NCBI RefSeq assembly: GCF_040833985.1
Contig: NZ_CP162139.1
Location: 310,001 to 374,000, forward strand
Reading direction: 5' to 3'
DNA length: 64,000 nucleotides
DNA from: Leptospira sp. WS4.C2
Lineage (GTDB): Bacteria > Spirochaetota > Leptospiria > Leptospirales > Leptospiraceae
How positions within the stretch are numbered: the stretch's first letter is position 1; the number at the start of each line of letters is the position of its first letter. Under the pieces are notes generated by a model. It did not search any database, was not told where the DNA came from, and was given only the letters and a program-made list of their open reading frames with translations. Of this stretch, positions 37,112 to 46,204 are shown piece after piece. Made by a program: the position numbers and the translations under genes.

Positions 37112-37912
37112 ATGAACCTATCTATGTTACGCACTCAATACATAACTCTATTATTTGTTTCTTTATTTTTCGTTTGCGGTGAAAAACCGCTAAAAACATC
37201 CCCAACTGATTTGTATTTAGGCCTAGATAAAACATCCTATTTAACTGGGAAATTTAATTCCCCTGGCCCATTAGCGCCTGTTATACTTGAAGAAAATGGA
37301 AAAGATCATTATCTCAGGCCCGATGTAAAGAAGGCACTCCACCAAATGGTAAATGATTTTGAAGATTCAAAACCAGCTACTTACAAACAACATATCTTTT
37401 TAGTTTCTTCCTTTCGCAACTTTAGCCACCAAAAAGGAATTTGGGAATCCAAATACACGGGTAAAAAAGTTATGAGAGTACCCATCAAAGGGAAATCACC
37501 CGAAGAAATCGCTAATTTGATTTTGGAATTTTCCAGTGCTCCCGGAACTTCTCGCCACCATTGGGGAACGGATTTTGATATCAATGCCCTAGACAATTCT
37601 TACTTTGAAGAAAAGGGAAAGGGGAAAATTCTTTACGATTGGTTAAAACAAAATGCCTCTAAGTATGGGTTTTGCCAACCGTACAGTCGTTTGTCGACTA
37701 GAAACAACAAAGGATACCAGGAAGAAAAGTGGCACTGGTCTTATGCACCGATTTCAAACCAACTCACTAAAGAATGGGTGAAAGGTTATACATCAGGTGA
37801 GATTCAATTGGTTGGAAGTTTTTTAGGGGCTGATGTACTCGGCGACCGGGCTTTGGACTTTGTTCGTTCCATAAACCCGGAATGTGAAAAAATTCAAAAC
37901 CCTTCGTTATAG
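37112..37912 (+). CDS. M15-family D-Ala-D-Ala carboxypeptidase-like lipoprotein
   Basis: 266 residues. A signal peptide ending LFFVC (Cys22) marks a lipoprotein. The VanY-type zinc site is present as SRHHWGTDFDIN (His and Asp ligands) and EKWHWSY (catalytic Glu, third His). It would trim peptidoglycan stem peptides in the periplasm. The gene is the last of the recG run, 14 bp after recG, and overlaps convergent galE by 6 bp. Confidence 0.88.
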   Translation: MNLSMLRTQYITLLFVSLFFVCGEKPLKTSPTDLYLGLDKTSYLTGKFNSPGPLAPVILEENGKDHYLRPDVKKALHQMVNDFEDSKPATYKQHIFLVSSFRNFSHQKGIWESKYTGKKVMRVPIKGKSPEEIANLILEFSSAPGTSRHHWGTDFDINALDNSYFEEKGKGKILYDWLKQNASKYGFCQPYSRLSTRNNKGYQEEKWHWSYAPISNQLTKEWVKGYTSGEIQLVGSFLGADVLGDRALDFVRSINPECEKIQNPSL

Positions 37913-38875
37913 AGTTTTATACAAATTCCACATACTAGATAGTAGAGTTTCTGCATCACTATAAATTGGTTTCCAATTTAAAAGTTCTCTTGCTTTTGCA
38001 GAAGAGGCAAGTAACTTCGCAGGATCTCCTTTTCGTCTTGGGCCTGTTTTGTGGGGTATGGTTTTTCCTACCACTTTTTCAGAAAGGTCGGCCATTTCTT
38101 TTACAGAGTATCCCGCTTCCGAACCTAAATTTACCGTCAAACTCTCGTTTTTCGACATAATGTAGTCCAAAGCTAAGACATGGGCCTTTGCTAAGTCGGA
38201 AACATGGATGTAATCACGGACACAAGTTCCATCTTCTGTTTCATAATCGGTTCCGAAAATCTCGTATCCATTTCGAATTCCCGCTGCTGCTTCCATAATT
38301 ATGGGTAACAAATTGGCTGGAGTTTTTTCTATTCCTTTGATTCGACCTTTTGTGTCATAACCTGCGGCATTGAAATAACGTAATCTTGCTGATTTTAAAC
38401 CTTTTAATGTATCAAACCATTCGAGGTTTTCTTCAATACAAAGTTTTGTATATCCGTAGTAATTCTCTGGTTGTAAAGGATGGTTTTCGTCGATTGGTAA
38501 GTATTTGGGTGCTCCATAGACTGCTGCTGAGGAAGAAAATACGATATACTTACACTCATACTGAATGAGTGCATTTAACAAAGTAAAGGTTCCATTTAAG
38601 TTATTCATTGTATACTTAAGTGGATCTGTCATGGATTCACCAGCAGCCTTCCAAGCAGCAAAGTGAAAAACAGCGTCTATTTTTTTAGCAAATGTTTGTT
38701 TTAAAATTTCTGGATTTTGGATTTCCCCTTTGATGAATTCATTTCCAGGAAACAAATTTGCTTCGTTTCCTTTTTCCATATCATCCACAACTAGGATCTC
38801 ATGACCTAGTTCCATTAGTTCTAATACAATATGGCTTCCGATGTAACCGGCTCCCCCGGTAACGAGAACTCTCAT
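37907..38875 (-). CDS. galE: UDP-glucose 4-epimerase
   Basis: Extended short-chain dehydrogenase. The NAD loop TGGAGYIGSH is at the N-terminus, the catalytic Ser is in FSSSAAVYG and the catalytic pair is Y-X3-K in NYYGYTKLC. Length 322 fits. It interconverts UDP-glucose and UDP-galactose for surface polysaccharide. Its start overlaps the lpxA stop by 4 bp, so the pair is an operon dedicated to outer-membrane sugar chemistry. Confidence 0.93.
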   Translation of the reverse strand: MRVLVTGGAGYIGSHIVLELMELGHEILVVDDMEKGNEANLFPGNEFIKGEIQNPEILKQTFAKKIDAVFHFAAWKAAGESMTDPLKYTMNNLNGTFTLLNALIQYECKYIVFSSSAAVYGAPKYLPIDENHPLQPENYYGYTKLCIEENLEWFDTLKGLKSARLRYFNAAGYDTKGRIKGIEKTPANLLPIIMEAAAGIRNGYEIFGTDYETEDGTCVRDYIHVSDLAKAHVLALDYIMSKNESLTVNLGSEAGYSVKEMADLSEKVVGKTIPHKTGPRRKGDPAKLLASSAKARELLNWKPIYSDAETLLSSMWNLYKTL

Positions 38876-39678
38876 TCTTCGTCAGATCCACCAGAGACAA
38901 AACGATGATCGACAACGCCGCGTTTGCTCGATTCAAAGAACTCGATTATTTTTTTAACTTCAGGGGCAGGGTTTTGATCTTTTTTCAATTCCGCAAGTGC
39001 CTGTTTTGTATTGAGTCCACTGTGATAGATGATTTTATACACCCGTTTGATTGCCAAACGAACATCCGCAGAAATTCCTGCACGTTTCATACCCACAACA
39101 TTTAAACTGACCACAAGAGCCGGGTGCCCATCAACTGTAGCATAAGGAGGGACATCCTTTACTACTTTGGTAAGACCAGCTAACATTGCATAATCAGAAA
39201 CACGTACAAATTGGTGGACTCCAACAGAACCCGAGATAAACACTTTATCACCAATGACTACGTGGCCGGCAAGCATGGTGTTTTGAACCATAATGTTATG
39301 ATCCCCCACAGTCACATCGTGGGCAATATGAACATTCCCCATAAGATAGTTATGGTTTCCAATCGTTGTAGCTTTTCCTTCTACGGTTCCTCGGTGGAAA
39401 ATGACGTTTTCACGCATATGGTTGTGGTCACCAATTTCTAAATAGGTTTTTGTTTCCGGTTTGAAGGCTAAATCTTGAGGTAATCCGCCGTAACTTCCCC
39501 CCGAAGACAGTTTGTTGAACTTTCCAATGCGTGTTCCCGATAGGATCTTTACATGGGATTCAATGACGGTTCCTTCTCCGATTTTGACATCTTTCTCAAT
39601 GATACAAAACGGTCCTACTTCTACGGATTCATGGAGTTCCGCTTTCGGATCGATGATGGCAGTGGGGTGAATTTTCAT
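38872..39678 (-). CDS. lpxA: Acyl-ACP--UDP-sugar O/N-acyltransferase LpxA
   Basis: First step of lipid A synthesis. The N-terminal two thirds is a left-handed beta-helix of hexapeptide repeats. The catalytic His is in LAGHVVIGD, followed by GVHQFVRVS, and the C-terminus is helical. Length 268 is normal. The L. interrogans enzyme is known to prefer the diamino sugar nucleotide UDP-GlcNAc3N, giving amide-linked acyl chains. Whether that holds here cannot be read from the sequence, and gnnA/gnnB are not in this window. Confidence 0.96.
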   Translation of the reverse strand: MKIHPTAIIDPKAELHESVEVGPFCIIEKDVKIGEGTVIESHVKILSGTRIGKFNKLSSGGSYGGLPQDLAFKPETKTYLEIGDHNHMRENVIFHRGTVEGKATTIGNHNYLMGNVHIAHDVTVGDHNIMVQNTMLAGHVVIGDKVFISGSVGVHQFVRVSDYAMLAGLTKVVKDVPPYATVDGHPALVVSLNVVGMKRAGISADVRLAIKRVYKIIYHSGLNTKQALAELKKDQNPAPEVKKIIEFFESSKRGVVDHRFVSGGSDEE

Positions 39679-39782
39679 AGTGTTTTACAAAAAAAACCGA
39701 TTCAGGCGACCTGGAAATGATTTTTTAAAATGTAATTTACACGCTTTTCTTAGTCTGTTTACTTTTGATTGGGTGGTGTAAC

Positions 39783-40130
39783 TTGCTTATAGATTGGTCT
39801 CGTATAGAATCTTTAGTGGATATGAATGATCCAGAGGACCAGGCCTGGTTAAAAGAGATGATCACCTCTCTTTTGGAAAACATGGCAACTCGGATAGAAA
39901 ATTTAAGCCGTCTTTTGGTCTCCAAAGAGCCGAAAGACCTGCAAGCAGAATTACACCAAATCAAAGGTGTGGCTGCCAATTTTGGTTTGGCAGCACTTTC
40001 TGAAGTGGTGATCAAAGCAGAAGGATTTGCAAAGACCGGCGAAATTGAAGCATCAGTAGAAGAGGGAAAAAAAATTGCCGGGATCTGGGAATCGACCAGA
40101 CAAGAATTAGAAAAAAGGTTTTCTACTTAA
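39783..40130 (+). CDS. Histidine phosphotransfer (HPt) domain protein
   Basis: 115 residues forming a stand-alone HPt four-helix bundle. The phospho-accepting His58 is in LHQIKGVAANFGL, the classic H-X-[ILV]-K-G motif. It would relay phosphate between hybrid kinases and response regulators, but no two-component gene is nearby. TTG at 39783 is chosen because GGGTGG lies 8 nt upstream; TTG at 39765 is the longer option. A weak promoter (TTTACA 39736-39741, TTACTT 39759-39764) may serve it. Confidence 0.8.
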   Translation: MLIDWSRIESLVDMNDPEDQAWLKEMITSLLENMATRIENLSRLLVSKEPKDLQAELHQIKGVAANFGLAALSEVVIKAEGFAKTGEIEASVEEGKKIAGIWESTRQELEKRFST

Positions 40131-40145
40131 AAACTCACTGACTCC

Positions 40146-41543
40146 TTAGTTTGCGGCTGACATTTCCACGGCCGCCTTGCTACCGTTATAGATTCCTTCG
40201 ATTGTATTTCTAATCACGGATTCATTCATACGAAGCAACAGATCATCTGATTCTGTGAAAATTTGAACGAGTTCTTTTGCATGCATTACTTCTCTGCATT
40301 CCACAGTCCCTTCTCCTAATTCCAATGAACGAAGGACTGAAGCGGCTTCATGATCGCCCACTCTACGAATAAAAAGTTTGGGAACGGGATAAAAAGCAAG
40401 CTCCGATGGTTTTGTGACTAAAACATCTGTAATACGAATCAATCTATCGGTTGCAGAAAATGCTTCTGCGTGTGATGGGAAATGAAACAAAACAATGGGC
40501 GGATTGTTTTCATTATCTTCGGAACGTAAAGGGTGACGTTCGATAAATCGGATTAAATCTTCCCAAGTGTTGATAGATAAATACGGAATTTTTTGGAAGA
40601 TGAGAAACTCTTCAATGGATTTTAAAACTTTTGTGTGGTCGCCGGTGTTGATCCAAAACACTGCTTTTTTATTTTGCAGATGGTTTTTACTCAATCGTAT
40701 TAAATCAAGTACATAACCTTTTTGCGCACCAGCACCACCAATCGGAATGAGAAACCTTCTGCATTTTTTGGCGTCAATTCGACGTACACGATTTTCGCTA
40801 TCAGTCACTGCATTTGATACAACATCTTCGGAAACCCAATGTCCGGCGACAGCTAGGTTTTCTTTTGGAACACCCATTTGGATAAACTTTGTATAGGCAG
40901 AGGGCGATTGGACTAAGTTCAGCGCACCTGGCACAAGTAAATAATACTGTGGATAGTTATCACAAATAAGATGGATTGTTTTTTGAAATCCAGATGCCAC
41001 CGCAATTTGACCATTTAACGGATATGTGGTGATGACTGGGGAATCGGTAGGAATTCCATCCATAAGTCCCTTATAAAGTTCGGCCAATTGGCATGAAAGT
41101 TCTAAAGAGGTCAGATTTCCTTGGGACATAAGCTGTCCCCAGAGCCATTCTACTGGCCCACCAATCTCAGCACTGAGTCTTGAAAAAAAACTGTAACCAG
41201 AATCGATGTCAGAGATGGCACTGGCTTCTGGAGATTGGATGGATAGAAGGTCATGTAAATAAGTGGGAATTTGTTTTTTTAAAGAATGAGAGTAGACGGA
41301 CAAAGCCATGCGGTGATGGCCATACCCCATACGAATGCTTCCGACCACGAGTCGTTTTTGGATGGGATTTGGTCCTTTGTCTGAGATGAGCTCCAAACCA
41401 GGGTAAAGAGGGGACGGCGCGGAAAATAAGGGAACATGGGAGTTGCCAATAGAATAGCGTTTTTGGAGGATTCCGCGAATGAGACCTGCGGTTTGTTTGG
41501 ATAAAAAGCCGGTTTCCAGGCCGAACATGGGTTCTCGATTCAT
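40146..41543 (-). CDS. GT-B-like protein, possible glycosyltransferase
   Basis: 465 residues, no signal peptide. The N-terminal glycine-rich loop SIRMGYGHHRMALS recalls MurG and diacylglycerol glycosyltransferases. A second Rossmann half begins with LIPIGGAGAQKG, and TKPSELAFYPVPKLFI sits where GT-B enzymes bind the nucleotide sugar. By analogy it may glycosylate a lipid, but the match is partial and the second half diverges. The gene stands alone between the HPt gene (convergent) and the thiolase gene (divergent). Confidence 0.65.
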   Translation of the reverse strand: MNREPMFGLETGFLSKQTAGLIRGILQKRYSIGNSHVPLFSAPSPLYPGLELISDKGPNPIQKRLVVGSIRMGYGHHRMALSVYSHSLKKQIPTYLHDLLSIQSPEASAISDIDSGYSFFSRLSAEIGGPVEWLWGQLMSQGNLTSLELSCQLAELYKGLMDGIPTDSPVITTYPLNGQIAVASGFQKTIHLICDNYPQYYLLVPGALNLVQSPSAYTKFIQMGVPKENLAVAGHWVSEDVVSNAVTDSENRVRRIDAKKCRRFLIPIGGAGAQKGYVLDLIRLSKNHLQNKKAVFWINTGDHTKVLKSIEEFLIFQKIPYLSINTWEDLIRFIERHPLRSEDNENNPPIVLFHFPSHAEAFSATDRLIRITDVLVTKPSELAFYPVPKLFIRRVGDHEAASVLRSLELGEGTVECREVMHAKELVQIFTESDDLLLRMNESVIRNTIEGIYNGSKAAVEMSAAN

Positions 41544-41632
41544 GCAGGAAGTCTATCCATCTAGGATTCCCTTTCAAGTGAAATTTCAATTCTTAGCTGA
41601 CAGGTGACTAAATTTGGCCATTTCTGGTATCT

Positions 41633-42814
41633 ATGGAACAAGTTTATATATTGGGCGGACTCAGAACCGCATTCGGTAGTTTTGGCGGAACTCTTAAAGA
41701 TATGAGTGCCGTAGACCTTGGAGTAGAAGTCTCCAAAGCAGCACTTCAGAAAACCGGTGTGGATCCTTCTCTCATTGAAGAAAGTATTTTCGGGAACGTA
41801 ATCCCAACGGGTAAAGACGGAATCTATTTAGCACGACATATTGGTTTGAAATCAGGAGTCCCGATAGCAAGCCCCGCACTCACACTCAACAGGTTATGTG
41901 GTTCAGGAATGGAAGCAGTCATCCAAGCCGCAAAAAAAATTATGTTGGGGGAAGCACATACAGTTCTTGCTGGTGGTGTAGAATCGATGAGTAACGCGCC
42001 TTATGTGGTAAGAAACGCAAGATTTGGCGTTCGTTATGGAAATTCTGAATTTGAAGATTCTTTGGCAACAGGTTTAACTGACATTTATGTAGAACTTCCG
42101 ATGGGAATGACGGCTGAAAACTTAAGTGACCAATATAAAATTTCCAGAGAAGAACAAGACCTTTGGGCAGCTACTTCACAAGAAAGAGCCGAAGAAGCAA
42201 CAAACAAGGGAATCTTAAAAGATGAAATTCATGCCATTACGATTAGCGGAAAAACTCCCATCGTATTTGATAAAGATGAATTCATTAAAGGAAAAGCTGG
42301 TGCAACGAAGTTAGCTAACTTAAAACCTGCTTTCAAAAAAGACGGAACTGTCACTGCGGGAAATGCATCAGGAATTAATGATGGTGCTTCTGCATTGATT
42401 GTGGCTTCTGCATCCCAAGCAAAAAAATTAGGCAAAGAACCTTTGGCCATTGTAAAATCATGGGGACATGCTGGTTGTGATCCTGCGAAGATGGGAATCG
42501 GTCCTGCTGTCGCTATTCCTGCTGCTTTACAAAAAGCCGGACTTAGTTTGAAGGACATTGGTCTTTTTGAAATCAATGAAGCATTTGCGGCACAATACTT
42601 AGCAGTACAAAAAGAACTAGGCCTTGATCCAAAAATTACGAACGTCAATGGTGGTGCTGTTGCGATTGGACATCCACTCGGAGCCTCTGGAAACCGAGTG
42701 ACTTTGACTCTTGCTTTAGAAATGCAAAGACGAGGAGTGAAATACGGAGTGGCTTCCCTTTGTATCGGTGGTGGTCAAGGGATTGCCATCGTTTTAGAAA
42801 ATCCGAAAGTATAA
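41633..42814 (+). CDS. Acetyl-CoA acetyltransferase (thiolase)
   Basis: 393 residues. The nucleophile Cys is in [12 protein letters not shown] (about residue 89), the base His in [15 protein letters not shown] (about 347) and the second Cys in LCIGGGQG (about 377). Length and the [12 protein letters not shown] segment fit biosynthetic or AtoB-like thiolases as well as FadA. Its exact physiological role (beta-oxidation or acetoacetyl-CoA formation) cannot be settled. No ribosome site is evident before the ATG. Confidence 0.93.
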   Translation: MEQVYILGGLRTAFGSFGGTLKDMSAVDLGVEVSKAALQKTGVDPSLIEESIFGNVIPTGKDGIYLARHIGLKSGVPIASPALTLNRLCGSGMEAVIQAAKKIMLGEAHTVLAGGVESMSNAPYVVRNARFGVRYGNSEFEDSLATGLTDIYVELPMGMTAENLSDQYKISREEQDLWAATSQERAEEATNKGILKDEIHAITISGKTPIVFDKDEFIKGKAGATKLANLKPAFKKDGTVTAGNASGINDGASALIVASASQAKKLGKEPLAIVKSWGHAGCDPAKMGIGPAVAIPAALQKAGLSLKDIGLFEINEAFAAQYLAVQKELGLDPKITNVNGGAVAIGHPLGASGNRVTLTLALEMQRRGVKYGVASLCIGGGQGIAIVLENPKV

Positions 42815-43138
42815 GGGTCCCCTTTAAAAAAATTCCGGGTTGTCAATTTCCGCACTTTCCCCAAAGGTCATTGTGCTTTTGGTGGATGGCCGATTGACTT
42901 CTCGGAAGCTAAAAAAATCTGGGGAAACCCAAGTAGAATTCCCTCTCTTTCTCGGTCCCGAAACCAACTCTTAATCACCAAGTTTTTTCCAATTTAAAAC
43001 CCAGTTTTTGGCAGCGGACCTTTATCTGCTTAGGACTGAGTCGATTTTCGTCGATGGTAAGAGTAATACATGGATACGATTTTTTTTGAAAATGGCTCTG
43101 ATTAGTGCCTCGTATCCTCATTGTAAGCGGATAAATAA
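42815..43138. other. Intergenic region upstream of secretion operon
   Basis: 324 bp without a convincing gene. I see no clear terminator for the thiolase gene and no strong promoter. A 44-codon open frame (from the TTG at 42840, ending NS) has no ribosome site. It must contain the promoter of the secretion operon that begins at 43139. Confidence 0.5.
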
Positions 43139-46100
43139 ATGCAATCTGAAGTTAGGCGTAATCTTGAAAAAATCCGCTCGGTGTTTCGAAGTAATTATTT
43201 ACTTGCAGAATTGGAAGAAACGGAAAGAGAAAACCTATTACCATTTATTGAAGTAAGGTTTGTTCGGTTAGGACAGATATTAATCAAAGCCAACCAAATG
43301 CCGGAATACATTCATTTTGTATTGACTGGTCGCTTTGGAATGAAACAAAACAAACAAGACTTGAGTTTAGGTAGATATGCCTTTGTTGAGGTTGGTGAAT
43401 CCATTGGGGAAAGGATTACACTTACTAAAACTGCTTCTAAACATGATTATTATGCATTAGAACCTTCTATTGTTCTTTTACTACCCACATCTCGTTTTCT
43501 AAAGTTAGTCGAATCTCATCCAGAAATTGCGGAAAAAGCAAAACATAGAGAAGAAGAACAAGAAAAATTTCATTATGTTCGCAAACTAAGTTTTTTCGAT
43601 GAATTGGCACCAGAAGAGATAAAACTAATTCTTAAATCCATTCAGTTAGTTAAAGTCCAACAAGGGGATTTTATATTTGGCGAAGGGGAAGAAGGTGATG
43701 CCGCTTATATTGTTCGATCGGGAAAAATTCAAATACGAACAGAAAATCCAAGAAAGATTATCTCTATTATGCGTTCGGGGGATATCTTGGGTGAAATTGC
43801 AATTTTCAAACAACAAAAACGATTAGCAAGCGCAGTAGCTTCGGAAGATTCAGATTTATATAAAATACCTGGAACAGTTTTTCGTAAAGTCATTGGTGTT
43901 GAAAAGGGAAACAAACTTGAAGAAATTGTCCAGTCACGTTTGCTTCGTTATTCAACATACAAGGCAAAAGAAAAAGAAGAAAATACAATACGACCGTTTG
44001 TTTCTAAACGTTACGAATTTAGAAAAACAACAAAAAAAGTTTACATTGAACAAGTCACTACAGATCAACTTACCTTAGTTGGTTTGGTTTGTAGTGAACT
44101 AGCATTAAGAGTATTTGATAAACCGCTTCCTGCTAATTGGAAAATTAGGATCAAAAATGAATTAAGCAGAAATATTGTTCCTGGTATCTTTGAATTGGCA
44201 ATTGAACTTGAGAAGTTGGGTTTTTTAACCAAACAACAACATCTTTCTCCAGAACAGTTGTCTGAATTAGAAAATCCTGTTTTTATCACTGATGATGAAA
44301 GTGTTCCATGTTTGTTGTATTTATTTGACTCGGAGTTAAATGCAGTTCTCATCTCTCATCCTATTAAAGGAGTTTATGAACTTTCTATAACTCAATTTTT
44401 AAATATTTGGGATGGTGTGGTATTGCAGTTTTCACCTGCACCAGATACGATGTCTGCCGATGTCAGTTTGATCAGTTTTTTTAAAGAACTAAGGATGTTG
44501 TTTAGTCCGAAGCGAAGTGAAATTCGTTGGATTTTAGTAGCTACATTGTTTTCAGCACTATTAACATTATCTTTACCTTATCTCATCAGACAGGTCGTAG
44601 ATCAAGTTTTGGTTTTTTCTGACCGTAATTTTTTGTTTACCCTTGTGATTGGTGTATCTTTTGCCATATTTTTTCAGGCATTATTTTCCTTATTCAGAAA
44701 TCTCGTCGCCATCGGACTTATGCAAAGTTTAGAATATAATTATTTTGTTCGGTTCTTTCAGCATATACTCAATTTAACTTTGCCTGAATTTCGAAAATTT
44801 GAAACCGGCGATTTTACACAAAGACTAAAGGAAAATCAAAGGATACTAGAAATCACCCAACGATCAGGTTTGTTTTTGATTTTGGACTTGGTGACTCTCC
44901 CGATTTATCTTTTTATTTTATTTCGTTTGGACACAAGCCTTTCCTTTGTAGGTCTATTTTTTCTAATCGTTTATTCTTTGTTTGTTGTTCGGTCTAGTTC
45001 AAAGATCAAAAAACTACAAAAACATAGTTTTGAATCTAAAAAGAAAACTACATCATTTTTCCTCTCCTTATTTGCAGGAATGCCACTCATCAAATCATCA
45101 GCAATGGAAAGTCGTTTTCTATCTAAGGGTTTAAATGAAATAGCAAGAACCATTCTGACCAACTTAAGAGTCGGGAAACGAGTCCATGTTTTGCATTTGA
45201 TGAGCAAATTTTTTGAACAAATTGGTTTAATTGCAGTAATCGCATTTGGTGTAAGCGATGTTTTGGAAGAATCTCTGACTCTGGGAAGTTTTTTGGCATT
45301 TTTGGCCCTGTATTCACTTTTGATGGAACCCATTGTAAGACTTTGTCATGTATATGAAGACTTAAATGAACTGCGTGAATCTCGAGCTCGGTTGACAGAA
45401 ATTTATTCCTTACCTGGGGAAATTATCAGCCAACGTCCGTTTGGTGAATTGCCAAGGCTTTCTGGAAAAATTACCTTAGATCATATTAGTTTTCGTTATT
45501 CAGAAACAAGTCCCGATATACTTTCCGATATCAATTTGGAAATAGAAGCAGGTGAAAAGATTGCTATTGTGGGAAGGAGCGGATGTGGGAAGTCCACTTT
45601 AATGAGGATTATGATGGGAACACTAACACCGAGTAAAGGGAAAGTGTTTGTGGACTCATTTGATTTATCGACATTGGATCCAGAAGAAGTAAGGATTCAG
45701 TTTGGAGCAGTGGAACAACATCCAATTCTATTTTCAGGTACTATTGCTGAAAATTTATCTAAAAAAAATCCATCCCTAAATAAAGAATCTTTGTTGGCTG
45801 GAGCCAAGTTAGCTTCTGTTGATCATTTTGTCGAAAGGTTCCCGATGAAATACGAAACAAAGATTGGAGAATCGGGAATAGGTCTTTCCGGTGGGCAAAA
45901 ACAGAGGTTAGCAATTGCAAGAGCTTTAGTAACCAATCCAAGTATTTTGTTTTTGGATGAACCAACCTCCGCATTAGATTCTGAAACAGAATCCCATATC
46001 CAATCCCAGTGGGAAACGGTATTTCAAGATAGAACTGTCATTCAAATCTCTCACAGACTTCACAGCACAGTCAGTGCAGATAAAATCATAGTGTTAGATG

Positions 46101-46204
46101 AGGGTCGGATTGTGGAGATGGGAACTCATGCTGAGTTGATTACGACAAAAGGTTTCTATTACCATTTGTTCCCAACACTAAGCGAAGGGGATAAAGATGT
46201 TTAA
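43139..46204 (+). CDS. Type I secretion ABC exporter with two cyclic-nucleotide-binding domains and C39-like domain (exporter 1)
   Basis: 1021 residues. Two CNB-like domains come first (about 15-130 and 145-265). The second keeps the phosphate-cassette pattern GDILGEIAIF followed by KRLASA, with Glu and Arg; the first lacks the Arg. A divergent C39-peptidase-like region (about 300-435, with LISHPIKGVYELSITQFLNIW) has no catalytic Cys. Five to six membrane helices (about 465-740) and a full ATPase follow: Walker A GRSGCGKST (812-820), LSGGQKQRLAIARAL and LFLDEPTSALD. It would export a peptide or protein, perhaps gated by cAMP or cGMP. It overlaps the adaptor gene by 8 bp. Confidence 0.88.
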   Translation: MQSEVRRNLEKIRSVFRSNYLLAELEETERENLLPFIEVRFVRLGQILIKANQMPEYIHFVLTGRFGMKQNKQDLSLGRYAFVEVGESIGERITLTKTASKHDYYALEPSIVLLLPTSRFLKLVESHPEIAEKAKHREEEQEKFHYVRKLSFFDELAPEEIKLILKSIQLVKVQQGDFIFGEGEEGDAAYIVRSGKIQIRTENPRKIISIMRSGDILGEIAIFKQQKRLASAVASEDSDLYKIPGTVFRKVIGVEKGNKLEEIVQSRLLRYSTYKAKEKEENTIRPFVSKRYEFRKTTKKVYIEQVTTDQLTLVGLVCSELALRVFDKPLPANWKIRIKNELSRNIVPGIFELAIELEKLGFLTKQQHLSPEQLSELENPVFITDDESVPCLLYLFDSELNAVLISHPIKGVYELSITQFLNIWDGVVLQFSPAPDTMSADVSLISFFKELRMLFSPKRSEIRWILVATLFSALLTLSLPYLIRQVVDQVLVFSDRNFLFTLVIGVSFAIFFQALFSLFRNLVAIGLMQSLEYNYFVRFFQHILNLTLPEFRKFETGDFTQRLKENQRILEITQRSGLFLILDLVTLPIYLFILFRLDTSLSFVGLFFLIVYSLFVVRSSSKIKKLQKHSFESKKKTTSFFLSLFAGMPLIKSSAMESRFLSKGLNEIARTILTNLRVGKRVHVLHLMSKFFEQIGLIAVIAFGVSDVLEESLTLGSFLAFLALYSLLMEPIVRLCHVYEDLNELRESRARLTEIYSLPGEIISQRPFGELPRLSGKITLDHISFRYSETSPDILSDINLEIEAGEKIAIVGRSGCGKSTLMRIMMGTLTPSKGKVFVDSFDLSTLDPEEVRIQFGAVEQHPILFSGTIAENLSKKNPSLNKESLLAGAKLASVDHFVERFPMKYETKIGESGIGLSGGQKQRLAIARALVTNPSILFLDEPTSALDSETESHIQSQWETVFQDRTVIQISHRLHSTVSADKIIVLDEGRIVEMGTHAELITTKGFYYHLFPTLSEGDKDV

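Noticed and set aside
42840..42974. 44-codon open frame upstream of the secretion operon, considered as a secreted peptide precursor
   Set aside because: Starts with TTG, lacks a ribosome site, and has no double-glycine leader or recognisable precursor pattern.
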